Program-made: the position numbers and the translations under genes
Assembly: GCF_035984415.1 (NCBI RefSeq)
Contig: NZ_CP130720.1
Span: forward strand, 8,370,001 to 8,434,000
Source of the DNA: Streptomyces sp. NBC_01296
Lineage (GTDB): Bacteria; Actinomycetota; Actinomycetes; Streptomycetales; Streptomycetaceae
DNA: 64,000 nucleotides
Direction: 5' to 3'
The notes under the pieces: model-generated
Seen by the model: only the letters and a program-made list of their open reading frames with translations
Database searches by the model: none
What the model was told of the DNA's origin: nothing
Part shown: in pieces, positions 42,136-50,125 of the stretch
Position numbering within the stretch: position 1 is the stretch's first letter
Layout of the letters: each line of letters starts with the position of its first letter

Positions 42136-44576
42136 CGACCTCGTGGGCCTGGGAGTTCGGCAGGTACGACCCCAAAACGGAACGGGTCGTCGAAAGCCTG
42201 TGCACCCTCGGCAACGGGCGGTTCGCCACGCGGGGATCGGCGCCCGAGACCGTGGCCGACGCGGTCCACTCCCCGGGGACCTACCTCGCAGGCTGCTACA
42301 ACCGTCTCGTCTCGACCGTGGGAGGCGCACAGGTCACCAACGAGGACATGGTCCGGCTCCCCGACTGGACGGCGTTGCGTTACCGCTGTCTGCCGGAGGG
42401 CGGACCGCCGGGCGACTGGCTGACACCCGACGACTCCACCTTGCGCCACGGCAGGGTCTCCCTCGACCTGCGCGGTGGCACTCTGACGCGCCGCATGCTC
42501 TTCCAGGACTCGCACGGCCGTCGGCTGGGTGTCACGCACACGCGGCTCGTTCACATGGGCGACCCGTACCTGGCCGCGCAGCGCACCGTCTTCCACGCCT
42601 ACGGCTGGCGCGGCGCCCTCATGGTCGAATCGGTCCTCGACGGAGCCATCGCGAATACCGGTGTCGAGCGCTACCGCGACCTCGCCGGCCGCCATCTCGC
42701 CGACCACCACGTCGGTGTCGAGCCGGAAGACGTCGCATGGCTGGGCTGTACGACGACCTCGTCCCGGATCCGGATCGGACTCGCCGTACGCGTCTCCTCG
42801 CGCCCCCTCGGCCCCGTGGCGGTGTCCTGCACCGGCACGTCCGCAGTCCAGACGCTCAGGCTGCCGATCTCCCGGGGAAGACCCGTCGTGGTGGTGAAGA
42901 CCGCCGCCCTGCGGACGTCGCTCGACCGGCCCACAGCAGAGCCCCTGCAAGGGGCCGTCGACCATGCGTCGCGAGCACCGCGTTTTCCCGTACTGCTCAC
43001 CACGCATCAGGCTGCTTGGGAACGACTCTGGGCCGATGGGGAGTTGGAAGTTCCCGGAGAGACGGGGCGCATCCTGCGCCTGCACGCCTTCCATCTCCTC
43101 CAGACGCTCTCCCCGTTCACCACCGAGCTCGACGTGGGCGTGCCGGCCCGGGGACTGCACGGAGAGGCCTACCGGGGGCACGTCTTCTGGGACGAGCTCT
43201 TCGTCCTGCCCTACGTCACCCTGCACTTCCCGGACGTTGCCCGCTCCCTGCTCACGTACCGGTACCGCCGCCTGCCCCCGGCGCGCGACGCCGCGCGCCG
43301 GGCGGGTTTCTCGGGCGCCATGTTCCCCTGGCAGAGCGGAAGTTCCGGCCAAGAGGAGACGCAGACGCTGCATCTGAACCCCCGCTCCGGCAGATGGCTG
43401 CCCGACCACTCGCAGCTGCAGCGGCACGTCGGATCGGCCATCGCATGGAACGTCTGGCGCTACGGCCAGACCACCGGCGACACCGGGTTCACGCACGGGC
43501 CCGGCGCCGAACTCCTGCTGCACATCGCCCACTACTGGGCCAGCGCCGCCGCGTACGACCCCGAAGAACGGCGCTACCGGATCCGTGGCGTCCTGGGCCC
43601 CGACGAATACCACGACGCCTACCCGGACGCCGCCACGCCAGGGATCGACGACAACGCCTACACCAACGTCACCGCAGCCTGGGTACTCGCCCGCGCCCTC
43701 GACCTGTTCGGCGAACTGCCGCCCGCCCGCCGCAGTGAACTGATCACGGTGCTGGGCCTCGGCATCGATGACCTCGACCGGTGGCAGGAGGTCTCACGCC
43801 GACTGTACGTGCCGTTCCACGACGGAGTCATCAGCCAGTTCGAAGGCTACGGGGACCTGGCCGAACTCGACTGGGACGCCTACCGCGCCCGCTACCACGG
43901 CATCCGCCGCCTCGACCGCATCCTCGAAGCCGAGGGGGACACGGTCAACCGTTACCAGGCATCCAAACAGGCCGACACCCTCATGCTCGGCTATCTCTTC
44001 CGACCTGCCGAGCTGTACGAGATCTTCGCCCGGCTCGGCTACCCCCTCGATGCCGACATCTGGCGTGCGACCGTCTCCTACTACCTCGCCCGGACCAGCC
44101 ACGGCTCGACGCTCAGCAGTCTCGTACACGGCTGGGTCCTCGCCCGGCAGAAGGGCGAGGACGCCTGGTCGCTCTGCCAGGAGGCCCTGCTGAGCGATGT
44201 CACCGACATCCAGGGCGGCACGACGGGCGAGGGCATCCACCTGGGTGCCATGGGCGGCACCCTCGACCTCGTCGAGCGCGTCGTCGCCGGGCTGGAGGCC
44301 TGTGCGGACGGACTCCGTGTGGACCCCGTTCCGCTCGGTGACGTACCGCGCTCGACCTTCACTTTCTGCTACCGGGGGCACCGGGGTATCCGTGTCCGAT
44401 TCCTGCCGGGCCGGTTCGGGATCTCCGTGCCCGCTTCGCGGTGCGACCCCGTACACCTCGTGCTGCCGGGCGGCCGAAGGGCGAGCGTGGCCCCGGGGCA
44501 GCAGTGCTGGTTCCGCCTGCCGCCGAGCCAGGGCCCGCAGCCACGCCCGACGAGAGTGGCCCCACCGGCGAAGTGA
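42132..44576 (+). CDS. GH65 family glycoside phosphorylase/hydrolase
   Basis: 814 aa. N-terminal beta-sandwich (WAWEFGRYDPKTERVVESLC; TLGNGRFATRG), then an (alpha/alpha)6 barrel with VFWDELFVLPYVTLHFPDVA and the general acid Glu492 in GVLGPDEYHDAYPD. The phosphate-site pattern HGSTLSSLVHGWVLARQKGE and TGEGIHLGAMGGTLDLVE follows. GH65 enzymes cleave trehalose, maltose, kojibiose or similar disaccharides, most by phosphorolysis to beta-glucose 1-phosphate. Pairing with the HAD gene (ATGA overlap) argues for a phosphorylase, so the pair would feed glucose 6-phosphate without ATP cost. Which disaccharide cannot be read from sequence. Confidence 0.92.
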   Translation: MTTSWAWEFGRYDPKTERVVESLCTLGNGRFATRGSAPETVADAVHSPGTYLAGCYNRLVSTVGGAQVTNEDMVRLPDWTALRYRCLPEGGPPGDWLTPDDSTLRHGRVSLDLRGGTLTRRMLFQDSHGRRLGVTHTRLVHMGDPYLAAQRTVFHAYGWRGALMVESVLDGAIANTGVERYRDLAGRHLADHHVGVEPEDVAWLGCTTTSSRIRIGLAVRVSSRPLGPVAVSCTGTSAVQTLRLPISRGRPVVVVKTAALRTSLDRPTAEPLQGAVDHASRAPRFPVLLTTHQAAWERLWADGELEVPGETGRILRLHAFHLLQTLSPFTTELDVGVPARGLHGEAYRGHVFWDELFVLPYVTLHFPDVARSLLTYRYRRLPPARDAARRAGFSGAMFPWQSGSSGQEETQTLHLNPRSGRWLPDHSQLQRHVGSAIAWNVWRYGQTTGDTGFTHGPGAELLLHIAHYWASAAAYDPEERRYRIRGVLGPDEYHDAYPDAATPGIDDNAYTNVTAAWVLARALDLFGELPPARRSELITVLGLGIDDLDRWQEVSRRLYVPFHDGVISQFEGYGDLAELDWDAYRARYHGIRRLDRILEAEGDTVNRYQASKQADTLMLGYLFRPAELYEIFARLGYPLDADIWRATVSYYLARTSHGSTLSSLVHGWVLARQKGEDAWSLCQEALLSDVTDIQGGTTGEGIHLGAMGGTLDLVERVVAGLEACADGLRVDPVPLGDVPRSTFTFCYRGHRGIRVRFLPGRFGISVPASRCDPVHLVLPGGRRASVAPGQQCWFRLPPSQGPQPRPTRVAPPAK

Positions 44577-44715
44577 AGCAGCACGCGGATGCGTAGGGCC
44601 GAATGGCTCCCGCACGACCCCATGAGACCCATGCGAAGGCTCCCTCTCCCACGGGAGCGTGGAGGCAGCGGAGGTGCAGTGCCTCCCGCGCGGAGCACAC
44701 TGAGAGCACAGAGAA

Positions 44716-44735
44716 GAAGGACCACTCGGAGTTCC
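44716..44735. promoter_or_regulatory. Weak DevR-like box
   Basis: GAAGGACCACTCGGAGTTCC, similar in its left half to the 48672-48689 box read on the minus strand (AAAGGACCATTCGGCCCT). It lies 56-75 bp before the flavodoxin remnant. Confidence 0.35.
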
Positions 44736-44790
44736 GCCGCGGATCCCTCCGGCCGAAGCGGACAGCCACCAGTGGGAACGGAGAGTCGTC

Positions 44791-44865
44791 ATGACGCAGA
44801 AGAGCGTGCTCGTGGCCCACTGCAGCAAGCGCGGCGCGCCGGCCGACACCGCCGCTGCGCACTGA
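44791..44865 (+). pseudogene. Flavodoxin-domain protein, N-terminal stub
   Basis: ATG with a GGAGAG ribosome site opens MTQKSVLVAHCSKRGAPADT and stops after 24 codons. The start equals the first strand of flavodoxin/protoporphyrinogen-oxidase-like proteins (family MTKRVLVAYGSKNGATAEIA), but the rest is gone. It still has regulatory DNA and a ribosome site, so it is a gene whose body was deleted. Confidence 0.5.
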
Positions 44866-44899
44866 GCGAATCGGCACCGTTGCAGCGCGGAGGTGCGGC

Positions 44900-45550
44900 A
44901 TGTTCCACCGAAGCTCGTCCGGACCAGGACACAGGGGTTCGCAGGACGGCCCCACGAGCAGGCGGCGCAGGCATGATGCGGAGGCCAACCCGCTCCGGCG
45001 GGCGACGGACCGTACGCGCAGTCGCTGGCTCCTCGTCTTCGTGCTGTCGTGCGTCCTCGCCGTGGCCTGTGGGGTCGAGGTGGGACTCACCGCCATGGAC
45101 AACGGGCTCCGCGCGGCCGCGGAGCAGGCACGACACCGACACCTGGTGAAGGCGACCACCGTCGGCGAAACCACGCGGCACATCCCGACCCGGGCCAACG
45201 CCGCAACCACAACAGCTCCTGCGCAGTGGCAGTTTCCCCCCGCCTCCCGCCACACGTCTGCCCTCCCCGTCCCGGCCGGGACGCCCGTGGGGCACACGGT
45301 TGCGCTGTGGGTCGACGATACCGGCGAGGCAGCCTCGGCTCCCCGGGGCCGGACCGAGCTGGCTTCGGACGCCGTCGCCGCCGGGGCAGCCGGCGCGGGC
45401 CTGATCACGCTCGCGGCCGCGGGCGTCGTCTTCCTGCGGCTCCGCCGCGTCGAAGCGCGCAACCTCGCCCAGTGGGAGCGCGACTGGGAACGCGTGGAAC
45501 CGGGCTGGTCCGGGCGACTGCGCCCGGGGCGGGAGGCCGACGATGACTGA
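44900..45550 (+). CDS. Rv1733c-like membrane protein
   Basis: 216 aa with a cytoplasmic Arg-rich N-terminus (NPLRRATDRTRSRWLLVFVL), two membrane helices (residues about 43-60 and 155-175) and an extracytoplasmic region (HIPTRANAATTTAPAQWQFP; HTVALWVDDTGEAASAP). This layout matches the Rv1733c family, a DosR-regulon antigen in mycobacteria of unknown biochemical role. ATG at 44900 with GGAGG 6 nt upstream. The following DUF1876 gene is close behind, so the two probably share a transcript. Confidence 0.8.
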   Translation: MFHRSSSGPGHRGSQDGPTSRRRRHDAEANPLRRATDRTRSRWLLVFVLSCVLAVACGVEVGLTAMDNGLRAAAEQARHRHLVKATTVGETTRHIPTRANAATTTAPAQWQFPPASRHTSALPVPAGTPVGHTVALWVDDTGEAASAPRGRTELASDAVAAGAAGAGLITLAAAGVVFLRLRRVEARNLAQWERDWERVEPGWSGRLRPGREADDD

Positions 45551-45626
45551 GGCTCCCACGCGCCCGAAGGCCGCCGGGTTCGGCGCAACCGACTCCATAC
45601 CCCTCACCGACTCCGGGAGACCCGCC

Positions 45627-45932
45627 ATGTCTCACACCACTGAATGGAAGGTCCGGCTCTTCCTGTTCGAAGAGGACCGCACCACCAAGGCCCGACTGGA
45701 ACTCGACACCGGTACCACCAAGGTCACCGGACACGGCACTGCTCGGTGCAACCCGCAGGACAGCGACGTTCCGGAGATCGGTGACGAACTGGCCGCGGCC
45801 CGGGCCATGGAGGACTTGGCCCTGCAAATGAAGCGCGCCGCGTACGGTGACATCGGTGCCGTCGGCGCGGGGACGCGCTCGCAGGACTCTCTCAGACCGT
45901 ATGCAGGGTGGTTGAACGCCGCCACCTCGTAG
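45627..45932 (+). CDS. DUF1876 (Rv1738-like) protein
   Basis: 101 aa: TEWKVRLFLFEEDRTTKARL, ELDTGTTKVTGHGTARCNPQ, DELAAARAMEDLALQM. This is the DUF1876 fold; the mycobacterial member Rv1738 is among the genes most strongly induced by hypoxia and is proposed to act on ribosomes like hibernation factors. ATG at 45627 with GGGAGA upstream; the frame is open from 45543 but that overlaps the previous gene. Ends just before a strong bidirectional terminator. Confidence 0.88.
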   Translation: MSHTTEWKVRLFLFEEDRTTKARLELDTGTTKVTGHGTARCNPQDSDVPEIGDELAAARAMEDLALQMKRAAYGDIGAVGAGTRSQDSLRPYAGWLNAATS

Positions 45933-45944
45933 CAGCCACGGACA

Positions 45945-45993
45945 CGACAGGGTCCGCGCCGCTCCGGAACGGTGGGCGGCGCGGACCCTGTCG
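45945..45993. terminator. Bidirectional terminator, perfect 18-bp stem
   Basis: Arms 45945-45962 (CGACAGGGTCCGCGCCGC) and 45976-45993 are exact reverse complements around a 13-nt loop. It separates the convergent DUF1876 and nitroreductase genes. Confidence 0.92.
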
Positions 45994-45999
45994 CCGCGG

Positions 46000-46989
46000 T
46001 CAGATGACGGCGAGAACCTCGTCGACCGGTCTGCGGGGAGTTGCCGGCCCCTGGGGGCCGTAGCCCAGCCGGATGACCATCTGGACGTGCCCCGTCGGCG
46101 CGACGGGATCGCGAACCGTCCATCGGAGTTCGGGCCATTCCAGCGGCTGTGAAGTCATGGAGCTGACGAGGCCGTCAGCGGTGGCCTGAAGGAGGACCCG
46201 TTCCAGAGCCTGCCCCGCGCGGAGCCAGTCCGTGGGGGTGTCCTCGGACGTGCCGAGCAGCGCGATGTGCGGATGCTTCTCGAAAACGGCCCAGCCGCGG
46301 CCGGTCACGGGCCGTGACCGGCCGAAGTCACGGACCGGGGCGGACCTGCCGGAGGGGCGGGGGCCGAACGCGGAGACGGGAATGCCGTCGCTCCGCTCCT
46401 GCTCGTCGCCTTCCTCTGATTGCGTCCACGCCGACGTTTCGCCCTGGACCGCCTCGTCCATCTCCTCGCGGTGCTCGGAGTCGCGGACCAGGCCAAGTAC
46501 GGTCTCGGTGTGCCAGGCATCGGGCACGACCAGACGGCAGCCCTCCAGCAGGGCGGCTGCGCGCAGAGCGTCCAGCAGGGGAGTCTGGATCTCCTCCTCG
46601 GTGAACGGGAACCGGCTGGAGTGCCGGCTCCGTACGGCAGGACGGAGCGCGGCCAGATCGCGGTCGGCGTCAGCCGCCGCCTGGAGCCGGATCGTGGCCA
46701 GGAACCAAGGGTCGAGCGGGTCGGGAAGCACGTCGACAACGGCCTCGTAGCCTGCTGACGCCGCCGACACGCGCAGGTTGAACAACGCTGCGCCGCAGCC
46801 CAGATGGAGCGCGCGGTGGTCGGGGTCGGCCCGCGGCATCGCCCGCTCGGGATCGCCGTGCAGCTCGAGCACCGCCGTGTCCGGCCTGATGACGAACTTC
46901 CAGGGCTGGGCGTTGTGCATCGAAGGCGCCGCGACGGCGTCTTCGATGAGGGGGATGACGCTTTCGGGGTCCAAGCGCGGTGCGGACAC
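46000..46989 (-). CDS. Acg-family nitroreductase-like protein
   Basis: 329 aa from a GTG at 46989. N-terminal AVAAPSMHNAQPWKFVIRPD is the flavin-site signature of the Acg (Rv2032) branch of nitroreductases; RADPDHRALHLGCGAALFNL, RHSSRFPFTEEEI and the C-terminal RAGQALERVLLQATADGLVS complete the fold. Acg is a DosR-regulon flavoprotein proposed to sequester FMN rather than reduce nitro compounds. It probably forms an operon with the stub USP gene upstream at 47018. Confidence 0.9.
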   Translation of the reverse strand: MSAPRLDPESVIPLIEDAVAAPSMHNAQPWKFVIRPDTAVLELHGDPERAMPRADPDHRALHLGCGAALFNLRVSAASAGYEAVVDVLPDPLDPWFLATIRLQAAADADRDLAALRPAVRSRHSSRFPFTEEEIQTPLLDALRAAALLEGCRLVVPDAWHTETVLGLVRDSEHREEMDEAVQGETSAWTQSEEGDEQERSDGIPVSAFGPRPSGRSAPVRDFGRSRPVTGRGWAVFEKHPHIALLGTSEDTPTDWLRAGQALERVLLQATADGLVSSMTSQPLEWPELRWTVRDPVAPTGHVQMVIRLGYGPQGPATPRRPVDEVLAVI

Positions 46990-47017
46990 GGGACGGTTCC
47001 TGTCTGTGCTTTCGGTC

Positions 47018-47233
47018 TCAATCGTGGGCGACGGCGACCGGCGAGGTTGCCGGCGTGGCGGAATCCTCGGGTGCGGGGGCCGGCAGTCCGCCGACCCGCC
47101 GCGTGGTGATGCCCGGCGACGGGTGGTCGAGGCGGACCGCCTCGGACGTCTTGCGCAGGATCCCCTCGGCCCAGCGGGCGGCGGCGGTGCTCTCGGGCCT
47201 CCCGTCCAGACCCACGGTGATGCGGTGCGTCAT
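47018..47233 (-). pseudogene. Universal stress protein, N-terminal stub
   Basis: MTHRITVGLDGRPESTAAAR with WAEGILRKTSEAVRLDHP is the first strand and helix of a USP domain. From about residue 37 the sequence becomes Pro/Ala-rich and the ATP-binding GxxGxG region never appears. 71 aa instead of about 145 or 290. It still has an upstream palindromic box. Confidence 0.6.
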
Positions 47234-47299
47234 GATGTCCGGCTCCTTCGGAACGCGTATCCGGCTCTCCTTACAGGCTCGACCCGACGGTGCCGGACC

Positions 47300-47854
47300 T
47301 CAAGTGGCCGAGTGGACCCTTGAGGGTCCGGTCGGCCCCAGGCCGACGTCCGGCGAGCCGATGTGAGCACCGAGCGACCAGCGCCGGACCCGGCGACCGA
47401 CGACGATCAAGCCTTCTCGTTGATCCGGGGCGGGATCGGGATCAGGCTCATCAGCTCGCCTGCTTCTCGGTGTCTCACGGTCTACTCCTACCGACCGGGG
47501 CGCGGTGCCGCTCAGGGTCACGACACCGTCCGTGATGTCGACGGTCAGGGCGGACGGGCTCAGCCGCAGGGTCCGGGTGAGGACGTCCTCGAGGATCTCC
47601 TCCTGGATGGCGCGGTCGCGGCGGAGGAAGAGCCGGAGCAAGTCGCACCGGCTGAGTATGCCGACGACCCGGTTCTCGCCGTCGACGACGGGAAGACGCT
47701 TGATCTGGTGCTTCCGCATCAGCCGGGAAAGGACGGGCAGGGAGCCGATGCGCCATTGCCGCAAGGTCTCCAGGATTTCCTTGAACTGGGCTCCGGTGTC
47801 AACGGAGATGACGGCATGCGTCATGAAGTCGTCGACCGTGCGCAGAGGCTGCAT
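47300..47854 (-). pseudogene. CBS-domain protein with internal deletion and broken BON domain
   Basis: Reads like the CBS-CBS-BON protein at 47909 but shortened. After VDDFMTHAVISVDTGAQFKE and the first half of CBS1 (LRQWRIGSLPVLS) it jumps to the last part of CBS2 (RLMRKHQIKRLPVVDGENRV), missing about 60 residues; the BON start (LTVDITDGVVTLSGTAP) is present, then the frame dissolves. The deletion keeps the reading frame, so a single composite CBS unit could still be made. ATG 47854 has a GGAGGGG site. Confidence 0.65.
47314..47329. promoter_or_regulatory. DevR-like palindrome upstream of the USP stub
   Basis: GGACCCTTGAGGGTCC: 7-bp arms around TG, perfect. It is 81-96 bp upstream of the USP stub start and probably drives it and the nitroreductase. 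Confidence 0.6.
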
Positions 47855-47908
47855 GACCCCTCCGGGGCGCAGTGGCCACTGGGGTCGGGGCGTCCTTGAT
47901 CCCGCCGG

Positions 47909-48577
47909 TCACCACGGCATGCTCTGAGGCGTCCGGGCCCTTGGGGCGAGTGACGAGTCGTCGACGCGGCCGGTGACAGCGGACGCGACCGCCACCACGC
48001 CCTCGAGCTGTTCGACCAGACGGATCAGGACCGGCACCTGGCTCTGCCTGTCCACCACGCCGGACAGGGTGACGACCCCGTCGATGACGTGGACCTCGAC
48101 TGCCTCGGCGTGCACCCCCAGGGTGTCGCCGAGTACGTCATCGGTCACACGGCGCCGAATCTCGGAATCCGGACGCAGGAAGAGCCGCAGCAGGTCACGC
48201 CGGGTGACGATGCCCACGAGACGTTCCTCCTCGTCCACAACGGGGAGTCGTTCCACGCTCCGGCGTGTCATCAGGCGGGCCGCGTCGGCCGCGGTCTCCT
48301 CCGCGTGGATGGTCACCGCCGGCGTGGACATGACCTCGCCCGCCGTGACTTCCGCGAGGGGAGAGGCCTCGGAGGATTCGGCGGCGACGGGGGCCGCTTG
48401 TCTGATCAGGAGATCACTCTCGGAGACGACGCCGACGACGCGGTCCTCGTCATCGACCACGGGCAGTCCGCTGACGTCGTGCTGTGCGAGCAATTTCGCC
48501 ACATCCTTGAAGGAGGTGGCCGACACCACGGCGACAACCTCGTCCGTCATCAGGTCTCCCACCTTGATGTGCTTCAT
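47909..48577 (-). CDS. CBS-CBS-BON domain protein
   Basis: 222 aa. Two CBS units (MTDEVVAVVSATSFKDVAKL ending VVGVVSESDLL; MSTPAVTIHAEETAADAARL ending LVGIVTRRDLLRLFLRP) form one adenosine-nucleotide-binding Bateman module; a C-terminal BON domain (VEVHVIDGVVTLSGVVDRQS; LEGVVAVASAVTGRVDD) may bind membrane or lipid. CBS proteins such as Rv2626c belong to the mycobacterial hypoxia regulon. ATG at 48577 with GGAGAGG. The 270-bp divergent region upstream holds three boxes. Confidence 0.9.
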   Translation of the reverse strand: MKHIKVGDLMTDEVVAVVSATSFKDVAKLLAQHDVSGLPVVDDEDRVVGVVSESDLLIRQAAPVAAESSEASPLAEVTAGEVMSTPAVTIHAEETAADAARLMTRRSVERLPVVDEEERLVGIVTRRDLLRLFLRPDSEIRRRVTDDVLGDTLGVHAEAVEVHVIDGVVTLSGVVDRQSQVPVLIRLVEQLEGVVAVASAVTGRVDDSSLAPRARTPQSMPW

Positions 48578-48671
48578 GGAGGCACCTCTCCTGCCATCTC
48601 GCGCTGCCCGGGGTGGTCCCGCTGCCCGGGGATTCGCAGTCAACCTTCCGCTGCGTCCGGCCACGGCGAGG

Positions 48672-48761
48672 AGGGCCGAATGGTCCTTTGCGGGGACCAT
48701 CCGGGTCACCTCTGGCCGGCGGATGAGGGCGGGAGACAGCCCAAGGGGGACCTTTGGGCCC
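48672..48761. promoter_or_regulatory. Three DevR-like boxes in a divergent promoter
   Basis: AGGGCCGAATGGTCCTTT (48672-48689), GGGGACCATCCGGGTCACC (48692-48710) and GGGGGACCTTTGGGCCC (48745-48761) lie between the CBS gene and the divergent USP genes. All fit GGGnCC-n3/4-GGnCC in one or other orientation. Array spacing suggests cooperative binding (inference). Confidence 0.55.
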
Positions 48762-48846
48762 GAACGCAACCCTGAGCGGCCCTCTGGGAGAGGGGAGCCC
48801 GGTGCCAGCGTGGTAACTGCCCTTACCGGCTCGGCGAGGAGGAACC

Positions 48847-49131
48847 ATGGAAGGGACCATCCGATACCCGGACATCAGCTCGGCCGCACGCCGCGACCGC
48901 CCGCTGCACATCGTCCACGGGGCTGACACCGCCGGGAAGGCCCTGTACCTGTCGGCCGACAGCATCGAACGGGTCCGTCAGTCCGGTACCGGACTGCAGA
49001 CCCGGGACGCATACCCGGACCTCACCGTCCAGGCGGACGCGGACAAGAGCATGTCCGTGGCCGGTGTCCTGGTCGAGGCGTCGCATCACGCAGACCTGCT
49101 GGTCGGCAAAGAGCTCTGGAGCGCATCGTGA
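48847..49131 (+). pseudogene. Shortened universal stress protein, 94 aa
   Basis: Strong GGAGGA site before ATG 48847. The protein begins like a USP with first-strand elements (RDRPLHIVHGADTAGKALYL) and ends like the second half of the domain (YPDLTVQADADKSMSVAGVL; VEASHHADLLVGKELW), so about 50 middle residues are missing in frame, and the C-terminal GxxGSV loop is lost. It is coupled to the full USP (GTG overlaps its stop by 4 nt). Confidence 0.55.
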
Positions 49132-49991
49132 GCGGCAAGACCGGCGAAGGCCGAGAACTCGTGGTCGGAATCGACCCGGCCAGGGACTGGCACCTGGCCC
49201 TGGCCTGGGCAGCCGACGAGGCCCACCGGCGCAGGCTCGGCCTGCACCTTGTCGCTGCCGTGCCACCGCAGCACGACACCCACCCTGTCGATGACACGCC
49301 CCACCAGACCGCCCTGCGCCAGGCCGGAGCGCACGCGCTGGAAGACGCCGTGGACTGGGCGCGGGATCGCCATCCGGAGCTCGCGGTGTCCGGTGATCTG
49401 CAGGCAGGCCCTCCGGCAGCCGTGATCGGCAGGCTGTCGAAGGAAGCACGCATGGTCGTGCTGGGTTCACGACACTTGAGCCGGACGGCCGAGTTCTTCA
49501 GTGCCGGATCCCTGGTCGTCCCCGTGGCGGCCCAGGCCGGCTGTCCGGTGGTGGTGGTCGGCGATGCCGAGCACGTCAGCCAGCAGCCGCCCTATGTGGT
49601 CGTGGGCATCGACGGGAGCGAATCCTCCAAGGCCGCGCTCGCCTTCGCCTGTGAGGAGGCCGACCTCCGGGGCGCCGAGCTGCGCGTCATCTCGGTGTTC
49701 CAGCCGCCGGTCCTCCGGCTGCACGACGAGGAGGTGGCCCTGCAGGCCCAGCGCAGGATGCTGGCCGAGGCCACCGCCGGCTGGCCGGCGAAGTACCCGG
49801 ATGTCGCCGTCCGGCACGAGATCCCCATCGGGCACCCTGTGGAGGAACTGGCGAAGGCCGCCGAGCACGCCTTGGCCGTGGTCGTAGGCCGCCGGGGTCG
49901 CGGGGGATACAGCGGCATGCACCTGGGCTCCGTCGTCCACGGCCTCCTGCACCGGGCACACTGCCCGGTCATCACCGTCCCCACCGTCTGA
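49128..49991 (+). CDS. Tandem universal stress protein
   Basis: 287 aa with two USP domains. Domain 1: ELVVGIDPARDWHLALAWAA, VVLGSRHLSRTAEFFSAGSL. Domain 2: YVVVGIDGSESSKAALAFAC and the ATP-binding loop VVVGRRGRGGYSGMHLGSVV followed by CPVITVPTV. Only domain 2 keeps a full Gx2GxGx9GS motif, so it probably binds one ATP per tandem. Such proteins respond to hypoxia and starvation. GTG start at 49128; box array upstream of the preceding stub. Confidence 0.92.
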   Translation: MSGKTGEGRELVVGIDPARDWHLALAWAADEAHRRRLGLHLVAAVPPQHDTHPVDDTPHQTALRQAGAHALEDAVDWARDRHPELAVSGDLQAGPPAAVIGRLSKEARMVVLGSRHLSRTAEFFSAGSLVVPVAAQAGCPVVVVGDAEHVSQQPPYVVVGIDGSESSKAALAFACEEADLRGAELRVISVFQPPVLRLHDEEVALQAQRRMLAEATAGWPAKYPDVAVRHEIPIGHPVEELAKAAEHALAVVVGRRGRGGYSGMHLGSVVHGLLHRAHCPVITVPTV

Positions 49992-50125
49992 CGGCAGCCG
50001 CGCACAGTCCTCCGGCCGGCGGGTACGCACAGCGGTCTTGGCCCGGCAACGCCAGGTGAAAGACCCCGGTTCGTACTACGGTGAAAGCGAACCAGGTTCC
50101 CCCTCGTGCGCTGCCGGAGGTGCCT

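Noticed and set aside
41568..43613. 681-aa minus-strand open frame
   Set aside because: Antisense of the HAD and GH65 genes, which show catalytic motifs.
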